Counted from the stretch's first letter, positions 7,513 to 15,927 are shown. The stretch: 64,000 nt of DNA from Cyanobacteria bacterium OH_CBrB_359 (GCA_023433065.1 JAEZET010000005.1:52759-116758); one strand, 5' to 3'. The notes: generated from the sequence alone by a model not told the origin. Numbers and translations are program-made.

Positions 7513-8698
7513 CTTTTACCCAAGGTTTTATAGGATTAGTAACAGTGATAACAGGTTTTGGAACAATAACATTTTCTTGATTATGAGAAACAGCATTGTA
7601 AGTGTTAAAATACGAAGAACTAACTTTTGATTTTAACGAATTTTCAACCAAAGTGTGGAATCTATTCATATCACGTTGTTCTACTGGAGTAATCAAATCA
7701 TCTTCAAGTTGGTTAACCCATTCAAAGAAGGCTCTTGCCCTTGCGTGATTATCTTCATGCCATCGGTCAGCATAATTTTCGTTTACAACAGGACTCAAAA
7801 TTTCCCATGTAGCACCATCAAATGTTATATAATCAGAATGATGTTGATTGCTATTTTCAAATAATTTTGAGTATCTTTGTAGCTTATATATTATGTTTTT
7901 TAAAGCTTCATAAGTATCAAGTTCTTGTTCATATAAAAATGTAGATAATATTGTTATTATTATTGATATCGGCTTGTAATCTTCATTGTGTTTATTACAA
8001 AAATATACGTCTCTATGTCTTTTAAAAATTTGTATAACTTTTTGTAGCGGAGTTTTAACACATCTATCAGGTATTTCTTCAATTGAGTTATATACAATAT
8101 TTGCCTTGCTTTCGAAGATAGCTCTTTTTTGTTTTGGAGCTAATTCTGAAAATGCAATTTTCTGCCTTTCATTAAACCACTTTTTTAATTCTCTTGGGTT
8201 GCTCGAAACCCAAGTATAATCTCCAGACTCTTTGTCTTTATTAGTAAGTGCTATTTGTGTTGAAACATTGGGACTTTCAGGCACACAAGGTAAGCAATCC
8301 ATGTGAAAACCAATATTATCTTCTTCTTTATAATTTAGAGTCCAGCATCTTCTCCCTTCTTCATCTAATAAAACTTTATAAGGAGGAATTTCCAGTGTAT
8401 CACCTATGTGATGTTTGATTTTTTGTGGAGTAGACATTTCTTTCAATATCTGAATTTCACATACTAAATCCACATCATAATCAGCCTCTTTCCCTTTCAC
8501 ATAAGGCCTAACAACCGTGCCAAGCATAAAGGAACCTTGTGGATATAGGTCTATGCCATAAGTTAAATTATCTTGTATATGTTTTGCTAATGCGGTGTAA
8601 CGTTCTTCTGCTTGGATATACTTTTCGGCAGGAATATCCAATTTTAATGCTAATTCATCATATACATTGTTGGCTACTGTAAACTCTGTTGTTGTCAT
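7499..8698 (-). CDS. CBASS CD-NTase (cyclic oligonucleotide synthase)
   Basis: This is a 399-residue nucleotidyltransferase of the cGAS/DncV-like superfamily. The active site is visible as QGSFMLGT (residues 54-61), then ADYDVDLV (72-79) with the metal-binding aspartates, and a third Asp likely in GFHMDCLPC. It would make a cyclic di- or trinucleotide from NTPs when phage infection is sensed, to activate the SAVED effector. AGAGGAAAAG lies just before the ATG. It is the first gene of the operon. Its C-terminus ends KDAFS, not in the glycine typical of CD-NTases that are conjugated by Cap2. Base recognition cannot be told from sequence. Confidence 0.9.
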   Translation of the reverse strand: MTTTEFTVANNVYDELALKLDIPAEKYIQAEERYTALAKHIQDNLTYGIDLYPQGSFMLGTVVRPYVKGKEADYDVDLVCEIQILKEMSTPQKIKHHIGDTLEIPPYKVLLDEEGRRCWTLNYKEEDNIGFHMDCLPCVPESPNVSTQIALTNKDKESGDYTWVSSNPRELKKWFNERQKIAFSELAPKQKRAIFESKANIVYNSIEEIPDRCVKTPLQKVIQIFKRHRDVYFCNKHNEDYKPISIIITILSTFLYEQELDTYEALKNIIYKLQRYSKLFENSNQHHSDYITFDGATWEILSPVVNENYADRWHEDNHARARAFFEWVNQLEDDLITPVEQRDMNRFHTLVENSLKSKVSSSYFNTYNAVSHNQENVIVPKPVITVTNPIKPWVKDAFS

Positions 8699-8845
8699 AC
8701 TCTTTTCCTCTATTCTTTTGATTATTAAGTATTATATTTTTATTATGACGACGAAAAATAGCATGACAGTAATAATTAACATTTTTTTAATATTTTACTA
8801 TACATGTAGTTAATAATTTTATTTAAGATTTGAATAATATAAGAA

Positions 8846-8862
8846 AAAACAATCACTGTTTT
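8846..8862 (-). terminator. Weak hairpin after the BRO gene
   Basis: Read on the minus strand, AAAACA, a 5-nt loop and TGTTTT are followed by further T residues, 55 bp after the stop of the BRO gene. The stem is short and AT-rich, so it could only be a weak terminator separating that gene from the CBASS promoter region. Confidence 0.3.
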
Positions 8863-8916
8863 CAGAATAAAAAGTCACCCACTTTAATGATTCTATAATA
8901 TTAAGCCTATTTCTTA

Positions 8917-9747
8917 TTATTTATTCTCTATTTGTTTTGTATTTTCAAGGTAATTTTCACCATTAACAACCGATTTACCAGTTTTTGCTTCAAGCTCTTT
9001 TCTAGCTTGTTTAGCGATGCTTCCACCTGTTTTCGCAACTGTTTTATTCTCTTTCATTCCATTAGCTTGCTCTGCTTCTGCTATTTGTCTTGTCGAAAGC
9101 TCTGCTAATGCGGTAAAGATTAACTCGGCTTCTGACATATGGTCTCTTAAGTTTTGAGACTTTAAACCTTTTAATTCTTTGTGCTGTTTTACTGACATAT
9201 CAGACCATTCTTGATGAATAATATTTGTAAGAATGGCATATTCAGCACCTTCTTTGATATCATGTTCTTTCCAATAGTCTGTAAGCTTATTGCGGGTCTC
9301 TTGCCCCATCATCCTTTGTTGAATCCACTTATCACTTCTTCCAAGCTTTTTATAAGTGTCTCTGGCTCTATCAATGGCAGTTGTTGGGTCTACCATTTCT
9401 TTCATACGTTCATAACCAACTTTAGCAAGCCATTGTTTGATAGGTTCTGCTTTTTTACTTGGTACAGATTGAACAATCCGAAGCATAGTCTCAACGTCAG
9501 CTACATCTGTGAGATATTTTTTACCATCACTTGCCTCTAATTTCAGTTGGTTACAATTTGTAACCGACTGCTCTGAACCTTCTTTTTTTAGTCTATTTTT
9601 CAAGACCTTCCAGTAGTTTCTGGATTCTTGATAATCTTTTTCAATCAAAATAGCAATAACATCTATAACTGAAAAATAATAAACCTCTTTTTCTTCGTCA
9701 TAGATATGTCTTATCTTTTGCCCTTCAAATAATTCTATATTTTCCAT
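8917..9747 (-). CDS. BRO-N family (DinD-like) protein
   Basis: This 276-residue protein has an N-terminal BRO domain (IRHIYDEEKEVYYFSVIDVI, about 12-100, with YLTDVADVETMLRIVQSVPS). The following region has WIQQRMMGQETRNKLTDYWK, and the conserved tail has GGSIAKQARKELEAKTGK and VVNGENYL. This layout occurs in phage antirepressors and DNA-damage-inducible proteins of the DinD type. Its role is probably DNA binding or control of the element's genes under stress. It is the gene nearest the attachment site. A TATAAT-like box lies upstream and GGGG precedes the start. The molecular function is not known. Confidence 0.75.
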   Translation of the reverse strand: MENIELFEGQKIRHIYDEEKEVYYFSVIDVIAILIEKDYQESRNYWKVLKNRLKKEGSEQSVTNCNQLKLEASDGKKYLTDVADVETMLRIVQSVPSKKAEPIKQWLAKVGYERMKEMVDPTTAIDRARDTYKKLGRSDKWIQQRMMGQETRNKLTDYWKEHDIKEGAEYAILTNIIHQEWSDMSVKQHKELKGLKSQNLRDHMSEAELIFTALAELSTRQIAEAEQANGMKENKTVAKTGGSIAKQARKELEAKTGKSVVNGENYLENTKQIENK

Positions 9748-9916
9748 GCCAAATCCCCACTATTATTAAGTTTGATTATATCATGTTTTCTGACTTCACT
9801 CTTGAATATTAACAAATCAAACCAAACAAAGATTTATATATAATTTCCCCTTTTAAATTTTACAAATAACATCTACTCAAAAAGCCTTTATATAACTGTT
9901 TATCTGGCAATATAAA

Positions 9917-9936
9917 TTGTGCCAAATTTGTGCCAA
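9917..9936. repeat. Tandem TTGTGCCAA motif near the right end
   Basis: TTGTGCCAAA occurs at 9917-9926 and again, 11 bp on, at 9928-9937. The reverse complement TTGGCACAA is found at 446-454 on the other side of the integrase gene. Two copies one helical turn apart near an attachment site suggest protein binding, but the motif is short. Confidence 0.35.
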
Positions 9937-9962
9937 AAATCTATATAAAACCATAAAACTAC

Positions 9963-10053
9963 ATCAAAACAGATAATAAGTTCCATTCGTCAAAACGCTT
10001 GTTTTTATTGATTTTATACATAAATATCAAAACACATCAAAAGGCATCAAAAC
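9963..10053. repeat. Phased ATCAAAA repeats beside the attachment site
   Basis: ATCAAAA(C/G) occurs at 9963-9970, 10026-10033, 10036-10043 and 10046-10053, with a GTCAAAAC variant at 9989-9996. The last three copies are exactly 10 bp apart and end 13 bp before the tRNA-derived core. This layout fits arm-type sites for the integrase or sites for an accessory bending protein. The rest of the 9775-10060 gap shows no gene. Confidence 0.45.
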
Positions 10054-10065
10054 CCTGAAATCAGC

Positions 10066-10110
10066 TTGCCAAGGAAGGGGTCGCGAGTTCGAGCCTCGTC
10101 TCCCGCTCCA
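10066..10110 (+). other. 3' half of tRNA-Gly(GCC): attachment site of the element
   Basis: The sequence starts with the anticodon loop TTGCCAA (anticodon GCC) and continues with GGAAG, GGGTC, the T arm GCGAG-TTCGAGC-CTCGT, acceptor strand CTCCCGC, T and CCA. The 5' half is missing: the preceding TCAGC cannot pair with GGAAG, and no GCGGGAG acceptor strand lies upstream. This is the classical outcome of tyrosine-integrase insertion at a tRNA anticodon loop. The intact gene is expected at the other end of the element, left of the window. Confidence 0.88.
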
Positions 10111-10117
10111 TTTAAAG

Positions 10118-10143
10118 AAGAACCCCATTTAGGGTTCTTTTTT
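10118..10143 (+). terminator. Terminator of the tRNA-Gly gene
   Basis: AAGAACCC and GGGTTCTT form an 8-bp stem with a 6-nt loop, followed by six T residues. It lies 7 bp after the CCA end and is probably the original tRNA terminator. It shows that the DNA to the right is the old chromosome. Confidence 0.85.
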
Positions 10144-10298
10144 GTATGAATGAGTAATACAAAGTGGAAAACAAAAGCAAAAAATTTATAGTATTAAGCT
10201 TATTGAACTCGGTTTTTGATTAACAAAATAGACCATAAAAAAGAAATCCCTTCTTCGCTCTTACCAACAAAAAAGACTTGATTAAATAGGTCTCTTTA

Positions 10299-11696
10299 TT
10301 ATTTTTTTATCTTAAATAAATCTAATAATCTGTAGGCAAAAAGTCTTTTCATTAAAAAGCCTATTTGTTTTGGCTTTAGAGCCTTTATAAAGCTAAAAAA
10401 AGTTTTAGGGCGAAGGTAAAACCTTCTGAATGCTGTTTTTTGGGCTGCTATCAAATCTTGATAATTAAGACCCTCAGGTAGCCATTCAGGTTCTCTATAA
10501 CTTTCTTTGTCAAAATTCGGTTTAAATTTTCCGGCTAAATCAATCCAAAGCTGACTTCCCGGGAGCACATCCAAAATTATAAACTGTGCAAAATCCAATT
10601 TTGACTTAACAGCAAAATCTATACTTTCTTGTATTGTTTCTTTTGTTTCGCCCGGTAAACCGAAAAGGAAAAAACCATTACAAGTCATTCCGTTTTGTTT
10701 TGCTAATGCAATGGATTTTAGAATGTCCTCGCTTTTTTCCCCTTTTTGAATATTTCTCAAAATTGTGTTATTGGCAGATTCAACCCCATAGAAAAAGAAA
10801 TAGCATCCGGATTTTTTCATTTGTTTAATTAACTCATCATCAACTTTATCGGCTCTTATACCGTTCGGGCAGCCCCAGTTAATCTTTATTCCGCTTTCGA
10901 TAATTAATCTGCAAATCTCCATTGCATGATTTTTGTCATAGGTAAGGTTATCATCTTCAAAATGAATCTCTTTTACTTTTATTTCGTTTAACAAATATTT
11001 TATTTCATCAACCACATTTTTAGGGCTTCTAAAACGAATCTTCTTTTTATAAAATCCGGGGCTTGCACAAAATTTGCAAGAATAGGGGCAGCCTCTTGTA
11101 GAGGTTACAAAACCCACAGGAAAATTCTTGGCAAAAAACCCATGTGTTGCCTGAGGGTAAGTATGCGGATTAATTTGTTCCCAGTCAGGAAACGGTAGTT
11201 CGTCAAGATTTTCAATTATATCAGCATTTTCATAAGGTGAGTTTTCATCATCAAGCTTCTCAAGAGAATAAACCCCTTTAATGCCAGAAATATTAAAATC
11301 ACTTTCTAAAATTTGAGAAAAAGCAATTTCACCCTCTCCGCAAATCACCATATCCGCTTTGCTTTCAACAAGTGTTTGATAAGGTAAAAAGGTCGAATGG
11401 ATTCCTCCAATTATTACCTTAATATTATTTTCCTTTAACAATTTGGAAAGCTCGAAAACTTCTCTCGAAAAAGCCGTAAGACAGGTTATACCGACAGTCT
11501 CTATGCCTTCTTTGTTTAATATTTTTAAAAGTTCATCGTTAGATAACCCTTTATTTAAAGCATCAATTAAAAGAACTTGATGACCTCTTGATTTCAAATA
11601 CGATGAAATATACCCAAGACCTAACGGCGGCGTTATTATGTGGGTGTTATATTTTGGTCGTATTAACGCAATTTTTTTTAATTTTCGATTTTCCAT
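10299..11696 (-). CDS. B12-binding-type radical SAM protein, copy 1
   Basis: This 465-residue protein has an N-terminal cobalamin-binding-type Rossmann domain (about 8-140; PPLGLGYISSYLKSRGH). A radical SAM core follows with TRGCPYSCKFCASP, where three Cys hold the [4Fe-4S] cluster, and then about 80 residues of C-terminal domain. The B12 domain has no DxHxxG motif, as is common in class B radical SAM enzymes. Such enzymes methylate or rearrange unactivated carbons; the substrate is unknown. It is 13 bp after a glycosyltransferase that overlaps glf, so a glycan or lipid substrate is plausible. A close paralogue lies at 18367-19725. Confidence 0.85.
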   Translation of the reverse strand: MENRKLKKIALIRPKYNTHIITPPLGLGYISSYLKSRGHQVLLIDALNKGLSNDELLKILNKEGIETVGITCLTAFSREVFELSKLLKENNIKVIIGGIHSTFLPYQTLVESKADMVICGEGEIAFSQILESDFNISGIKGVYSLEKLDDENSPYENADIIENLDELPFPDWEQINPHTYPQATHGFFAKNFPVGFVTSTRGCPYSCKFCASPGFYKKKIRFRSPKNVVDEIKYLLNEIKVKEIHFEDDNLTYDKNHAMEICRLIIESGIKINWGCPNGIRADKVDDELIKQMKKSGCYFFFYGVESANNTILRNIQKGEKSEDILKSIALAKQNGMTCNGFFLFGLPGETKETIQESIDFAVKSKLDFAQFIILDVLPGSQLWIDLAGKFKPNFDKESYREPEWLPEGLNYQDLIAAQKTAFRRFYLRPKTFFSFIKALKPKQIGFLMKRLFAYRLLDLFKIKK

Positions 11697-11709
11697 ATAT
11701 TTTTTATTT

Positions 11710-12411
11710 CTATAAATAGAATCTAAATAAAATTGTCTGAATAAAAGATTTTAATGCCGTATTGATTATATTAAACAAATTTATTGAAGCTACACCAAAT
11801 TTTCTTGGAGTAAAAGGTATTGATACTTCAAAGAAGGGGATTTTTTTAAGTGCAACATACCCGGATATTATAACATTAGGAACAAAAGTATTTGAAGGCA
11901 TTTTGTTGAATAAATCTCTGAACCTATCTGATCTCATTAATCGGTAAGGGCTGTTGACATCTTTTGCTCCTCTGCCATAGAACAGGGTTATACAAATTTT
12001 TGAAGCCGCACTCAAAATTTTTCTTGGGAGCTGCTGGGTTCTACCTTCTCTTTTTCCTATAAGAAAATCATATCTGTCTCTTTCAGCCCAAAGCTTTTTA
12101 AAATATTCAATGGGCATTTCATTATCAGAATCAATCTGAAAAATCCAATTATATTCTTTTGATTTGGATTTATAAGCTTCTAATATTGTAGGACCGTGCC
12201 CTGAATTTTCTTTATTAATTGTAAAAACATTAGAATATTTATTAGAAAGCATTTCGAGTACTTTAAAGGTATTATCTGTAGAACCATCATTATATAAGAA
12301 AATATCATAATTAATATTTAAAGTATTCATTTCTAAAATGCAAGAATCAACAACGGTTTCCATTGTTTTTTCTTCATTATATATAGGAATTATTACGGCC
12401 AGTTCTTTCAT
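11710..12411 (-). CDS. Family 2 glycosyltransferase
   Basis: This 233-residue GT-A enzyme begins AVIIPIYNEEKTMETVV and has NDGSTDNT and a DSDNE metal site near residue 95. It resembles dolichol/undecaprenyl-phosphate sugar transferases of the DPM type but is short. A hydrophobic end (SFIQTILFRFYL) could touch the membrane. It starts on the last base of the glf stop codon (TAATG), so the two are coupled. Transfer of a nucleotide sugar to a lipid or glycan acceptor is likely. The sugar cannot be read from sequence, but galactofuranose is suggested by glf. Confidence 0.8.
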   Translation of the reverse strand: MKELAVIIPIYNEEKTMETVVDSCILEMNTLNINYDIFLYNDGSTDNTFKVLEMLSNKYSNVFTINKENSGHGPTILEAYKSKSKEYNWIFQIDSDNEMPIEYFKKLWAERDRYDFLIGKREGRTQQLPRKILSAASKICITLFYGRGAKDVNSPYRLMRSDRFRDLFNKMPSNTFVPNVIISGYVALKKIPFFEVSIPFTPRKFGVASINLFNIINTALKSFIQTILFRFYL

Positions 12412-13559
12412 TAATATTCATTCTTACACATATTTTCAAATGCGTCCAACGCATTCTCCACGGTTGTATCCATATTCCAGTACTGATATTTCCCGAGTCT
12501 TCCACCAACTATTATATTAAGATTATCATTAATTTCACTGTAGTATTTGGAGTATATTTGAGAATTCAAATGATTATTCACCGGATAATAAGCATCTTGC
12601 CCTCTAAGGTAAATTTTAGGATATTCAAAACTTATAAATGTTTTCTCCGCATTGAATAAATGAGGCTTTTCGGGGTGAAAATGTTTAAATTCATGTGTTC
12701 TTGTATAAGGTACATCTATATCGGCATAATTCAAGACGGCTACACCCTGAAAGTCTCTAAGATTAAATGATTTATATTCAAATTCAAGAGATCTCCACTC
12801 TAAAGCCCCGTATTTATAATCTAAGAGTTCATCAAGCATACCGGTATAAATAATCTTACACTCAAGCGGAATCTGATCTTTTATGTCTTTATATGTAACA
12901 TTCAATAAAATATCAATGTTTTCATGCTCCAGCATTTTTGTAAAAAGTTTTGCATAACCGTTTATAGGAATACCTTGATAAAAATCAGAAAAATAGCTTG
13001 TATCAAAACTTGTCCTGACAGGTAGCCTTTCTACTATAGAAGAAGGTAAATCAGAAGGATTCACTCCCCATTGTTTTATTGTATAACCTTTTATAAAGGC
13101 ACTATAGAGTTCTTTACCTATAAGAGATATCGCCTTTTCTTCCAGGTTTTTAGGATTAACTATTCCTGCCTGCATAACTTTTTCTGCAATAAATTTTCTT
13201 GCTTCTTCGGGAGTTAAACCTAAGTTATAATATGAATTTATTGTTTCTAAATTTACCGGCATAGAATAATATTTATCTTTATGTTTTGTTATAACCTTAT
13301 GCCTATACGTATTAAACTCACTAAACTGATTTACAAAATCCCACACTCTTTTTGAAGAAGTATGAAATATATGAGATCCGTATTTATGATACTCTATTCC
13401 CGTAGTTTCATCTTTCTGAGAGTACGAATTCCCTCCGATATGGTTTCTTTTGTCAATAACAAGAACTTTTTCATTCAGCACAGATGCAATTCTTTGGGCA
13501 AACACACTACCCCAAAAACCACTGCCGACAACTAAGAATTTTAATCCTGAATATTTCAC
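12411..13559 (-). CDS. glf: UDP-galactopyranose mutase
   Basis: This 382-residue FAD enzyme interconverts UDP-galactopyranose and UDP-galactofuranose for surface glycans. The dinucleotide-binding start VVGSGFWGSVFAQ, then RNHIGGNSY, YGSHIFHTS, and the later WGVNP and GGRLGKYQYWNMD are family hallmarks. Length is normal. The start is GTG 13559 with GGGAGATTTT in front. It leads the operon glf, glycosyltransferase, radical SAM. A galactofuranose-containing surface polymer is therefore likely in this organism. Confidence 0.95.
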   Translation of the reverse strand: MKYSGLKFLVVGSGFWGSVFAQRIASVLNEKVLVIDKRNHIGGNSYSQKDETTGIEYHKYGSHIFHTSSKRVWDFVNQFSEFNTYRHKVITKHKDKYYSMPVNLETINSYYNLGLTPEEARKFIAEKVMQAGIVNPKNLEEKAISLIGKELYSAFIKGYTIKQWGVNPSDLPSSIVERLPVRTSFDTSYFSDFYQGIPINGYAKLFTKMLEHENIDILLNVTYKDIKDQIPLECKIIYTGMLDELLDYKYGALEWRSLEFEYKSFNLRDFQGVAVLNYADIDVPYTRTHEFKHFHPEKPHLFNAEKTFISFEYPKIYLRGQDAYYPVNNHLNSQIYSKYYSEINDNLNIIVGGRLGKYQYWNMDTTVENALDAFENMCKNEY

Positions 13560-13675
13560 AAAATCTCCCTACATACAAAGTATATCAAAAAAAACAGCTC
13601 TTGTCTAAGTTTATGCTTGTTGAATAAAAAGAGTAAAAAGTGTAAAATTTATTTTATTTTATTAGGCGATTTTCC

Positions 13676-15295
13676 ATGAACAACAAGACTCAAAATTTAA
13701 TAACTGTACTCAACATAATTGTAACTATATTTATTGTTTATTTTTGTACGTTAATGCTTTATAACTCTGTATTAGACGGAGATGTAATATTTGAAGGACT
13801 TCCTGTCTCTGCGGATAAATTTATTTATCCTGTACATGGCCGCTATATAGCAGAAGTTTTCACAAGAACAATAGGCATATTCAGTCATTTTGATTTTCAT
13901 CCGATGAATTTTGTATGTACAGGCAGTGCATATATGAAAATTTGTTTCTCGGTTTTAATGTGTTATCTTGCAACAGGGTTTTTCTTTATCTTTTCAAGAA
14001 AAAACATTTTAATGCCTTTTATATTACTGGCATCATTTAGTTATTTTTTCATTTACAGAGTGTTCGAAATATATAATATCACGCAGTTTTTCGGTTATAC
14101 ATCAATGATGATATTTTATATGGCCTTTTGGCTCATATTTATAAAGCACTTCGTAAATCAAACACTTCCCGATAAAAAAGATATTTTGTTAAATTCTCTA
14201 TTAGCACTAGCTCTTGGTACGGCTACAGAGTTTATGAATATTTCAACAACATTTACTTTATTTTACCTGTCCATTTATTCATTATTTATTTTTGGCAAAG
14301 AAGCATCCTGGGACTTATCAAAAATATGGATGCGTTTTAAAAACCCGGGTAGTGGCTTATATTTTCCGGTTTTATTATTTTTTACAGGAATGTTTATTTC
14401 ATACGGAAATCCTTCGTTCTGGGCTCAAGCAAAAAATGATAAAAATATCGAAATTACAGGTAATTTCTTTTTAAATACAATTAATACGTTTGGAGAATTT
14501 GTTCATTCATATTTAAAATTAATAATAATCGAACATTCTGTACAACTTATTATAATAGCTGTTTTATTTCTGATTATCAGCATTATGGTTAAATTTAAGA
14601 AAGCAAATTCAAGATTTTTAATAATCAGTTTGGCTTTATTTTTAGGAGTTATGAGTTTTTATTTTAGTTTATGTCTTTTCGGCAAGACTTATTATCAAGA
14701 AGGATTATTTTGGTTAAGTCATGTGGGATTACAAAAAATACTGGATTTTGCATTGTATATAGTTATTGTTTTAAATGTCGGGTACATTTACAGCTTATTT
14801 AAAAATAAAATATCATTATTTATACTAAATGCATTTTTAATTGCATATATTTGCAGTTTTAGTTTAGGTTTAACAGATACCTACAAAGACATTAAAGAGT
14901 ATTCTGCTTTTTTGAAAAAAATAAGAGTTTACACCTATAAAGTTGATAAAATATGTAATTTTTATTTTTTGCAAAATAAAATTGCTATCATCCCGATAGA
15001 ATATATCCCTTATCTTCGAGGAAATGCCGATATAACAGGCTTTACATATGACTATATAAATAATACAAAAATAGTTAAAGACTCTGCATATTTAAATTAT
15101 TTTGCTTATGCCTATAAAAATATTAATCGTTATGGCTATAAATTTGCATCCGAAAAAGAAGCTTTAAGATTGTATCAAAAAGCAGGAGGCTGGTTCACCG
15201 AAGAAGAATTAAGCTTTTTGGATTTTAACAGGCTTAAAAACAAAAACTACATAATGAATAAACCTGAAATCAAAGACAAAATATTATATTACTGA
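13676..15295 (+). CDS. Polytopic membrane protein, possible GT-C-type transferase
   Basis: This is a 539-residue protein with roughly ten hydrophobic helices, starting with LITVLNIIVTIFIVYFCTLM. An extracytoplasmic-type loop follows the first helix, with GDVIFEGLPVSADKFIYPVH and GRYIAEVFTR. The soluble end holds about 120 residues. This arrangement resembles lipid-linked-sugar transferases or DUF6056-type membrane proteins, but no diagnostic motif is certain. It is divergent from glf, with 116 bp between them, and lies among glycan genes, so a role in export or transfer of a surface glycan is possible. Confidence 0.6.
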   Translation: MNNKTQNLITVLNIIVTIFIVYFCTLMLYNSVLDGDVIFEGLPVSADKFIYPVHGRYIAEVFTRTIGIFSHFDFHPMNFVCTGSAYMKICFSVLMCYLATGFFFIFSRKNILMPFILLASFSYFFIYRVFEIYNITQFFGYTSMMIFYMAFWLIFIKHFVNQTLPDKKDILLNSLLALALGTATEFMNISTTFTLFYLSIYSLFIFGKEASWDLSKIWMRFKNPGSGLYFPVLLFFTGMFISYGNPSFWAQAKNDKNIEITGNFFLNTINTFGEFVHSYLKLIIIEHSVQLIIIAVLFLIISIMVKFKKANSRFLIISLALFLGVMSFYFSLCLFGKTYYQEGLFWLSHVGLQKILDFALYIVIVLNVGYIYSLFKNKISLFILNAFLIAYICSFSLGLTDTYKDIKEYSAFLKKIRVYTYKVDKICNFYFLQNKIAIIPIEYIPYLRGNADITGFTYDYINNTKIVKDSAYLNYFAYAYKNINRYGYKFASEKEALRLYQKAGGWFTEEELSFLDFNRLKNKNYIMNKPEIKDKILYY

Positions 15296-15348
15296 TTTAA
15301 TAACGAATCTGTTCAAAAATAAGCTGATTTGTATAATAGATATAATTA

Positions 15349-15543
15349 ATGAAATATTCGGATTATTTGAAAAATCAAGCACAAAGGGAATTTCAAGTTT
15401 ACGATGAAAATGAAAAAACATTATATTCAGTATTAAATCCTTTACCAAATAAAAATCCGATTGGCTTTTGAACCGAATCTGCAACAGAAATAGCTGCGAA
15501 AAAAGATCCGACTGCTCAAACAAAAAATGTAATAGGGTTTTAA
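15349..15543 (+). pseudogene. Short frame with an internal UGA
   Basis: ATG 15349 opens a 40-codon frame that starts MKYSDYLKNQAQ and ends NKNPIGF before TGA (15469-15471). The same frame continues for 23 codons and ends NVIGF before TAA. The two parts share a closing (P/V)IGF, which suggests either a 63-codon gene broken by one stop or two short peptides. There is no good ribosome site. This stretch of the 15296-15622 gap holds nothing else except a hairpin. Confidence 0.35.
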
Positions 15544-15551
15544 TTAAAAAT

Positions 15552-15596
15552 TTTCACCGGTTAATATAAAACAAAATGTTTTTTTAACTGGTGAAA
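15552..15596 (-). terminator. Large hairpin between convergent genes
   Basis: TTTCACCGGTTAA (15552-15564) pairs with TTAACTGGTGAAA (15584-15596) with one G-T wobble, and the loop can pair further (AAAACA/TGTTTT). On the minus strand it is followed by ATTTTTAATT. It lies 27 bp after the stop of the repeat-peptide gene and probably ends that transcript. Confidence 0.55.
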
Positions 15597-15622
15597 TACT
15601 TCTATATTAATTATAAGTATAA

Positions 15623-15877
15623 TTATGGTTTTTGAGGACCCGCATACCTAATAATAAATTTATCTCCGGGATCTGCTTCAGGAAGCTCCTGCGGTTTTTG
15701 AGGACCGGCGTATCTGATTACAATTTCATCTTGAGGAGGATTAATATCAACGGGTTGAGCTGGGACAGCCGGCTTTTGAGGGCCTGCATATCTTGCCACA
15801 ATCTCGCTTGGCTCAATCGATGGTGGATTTGGAATTGGTCTTTGTGGACCTGCATATCTGAGGATTGCATCTGACAT
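15623..15877 (-). CDS. RYAGPQ-repeat peptide, candidate RiPP precursor
   Basis: This 84-residue peptide has four copies of RYAGPQ(K/R)P at residues 7-14, 29-36, 55-62 and 77-84. The last copy forms the exact C-terminus. Each copy follows a short segment of an acidic or polar residue and two or three aliphatic ones (DAIL, SEIVA, DEIVI, DKFII). The linkers are Pro- and acid-rich. There is no signal peptide and no classical leader, since the first repeat starts at residue 7. AGGAA lies before the ATG. The gene is divergent from a SPASM radical SAM gene 108 bp away, which suggests that the repeats are cores modified by that enzyme, perhaps at Arg or Tyr. Family unknown; product inferred. Confidence 0.7.
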   Translation of the reverse strand: MSDAILRYAGPQRPIPNPPSIEPSEIVARYAGPQKPAVPAQPVDINPPQDEIVIRYAGPQKPQELPEADPGDKFIIRYAGPQKP

Positions 15878-15908
15878 ATTTATTTTTTCCTATTATTCCT
15901 ATAATACA

Positions 15909-15927
15909 TTAAACAAATGTTGTTTAA
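15909..15927. promoter_or_regulatory. Perfect palindrome in a divergent promoter region
   Basis: TTAAACAA-ATG-TTGTTTAA is a perfect 8-bp inverted repeat with a 3-bp spacer, centred between the repeat-peptide gene and the SPASM gene. It has the size of a dimeric repressor site and could control both genes together. A TTGCTG...TACAAT pair with 16-bp spacing (15933-15960) could be the promoter of the radical SAM gene. Confidence 0.5.

Noticed and set aside
9748..10065. Complete tRNA-Gly gene at the right end of the element
   Set aside because: The D arm, the 5' acceptor strand and the 5' anticodon stem are all absent before the anticodon loop.
15469..15471. Recoding of UGA as an amino acid in this genome
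   Set aside because: Other genes end normally at TGA (for example at 894-896, 745-747 and 63883-63885), and no SECIS-like element was recognised.
15632..15874. Plus-strand reading frame opposite the RYAGPQ peptide gene
   Set aside because: It exists because the repeats lack stops on the other strand. It has no ribosome site, while the minus-strand peptide has a clear repeat and a ribosome site.
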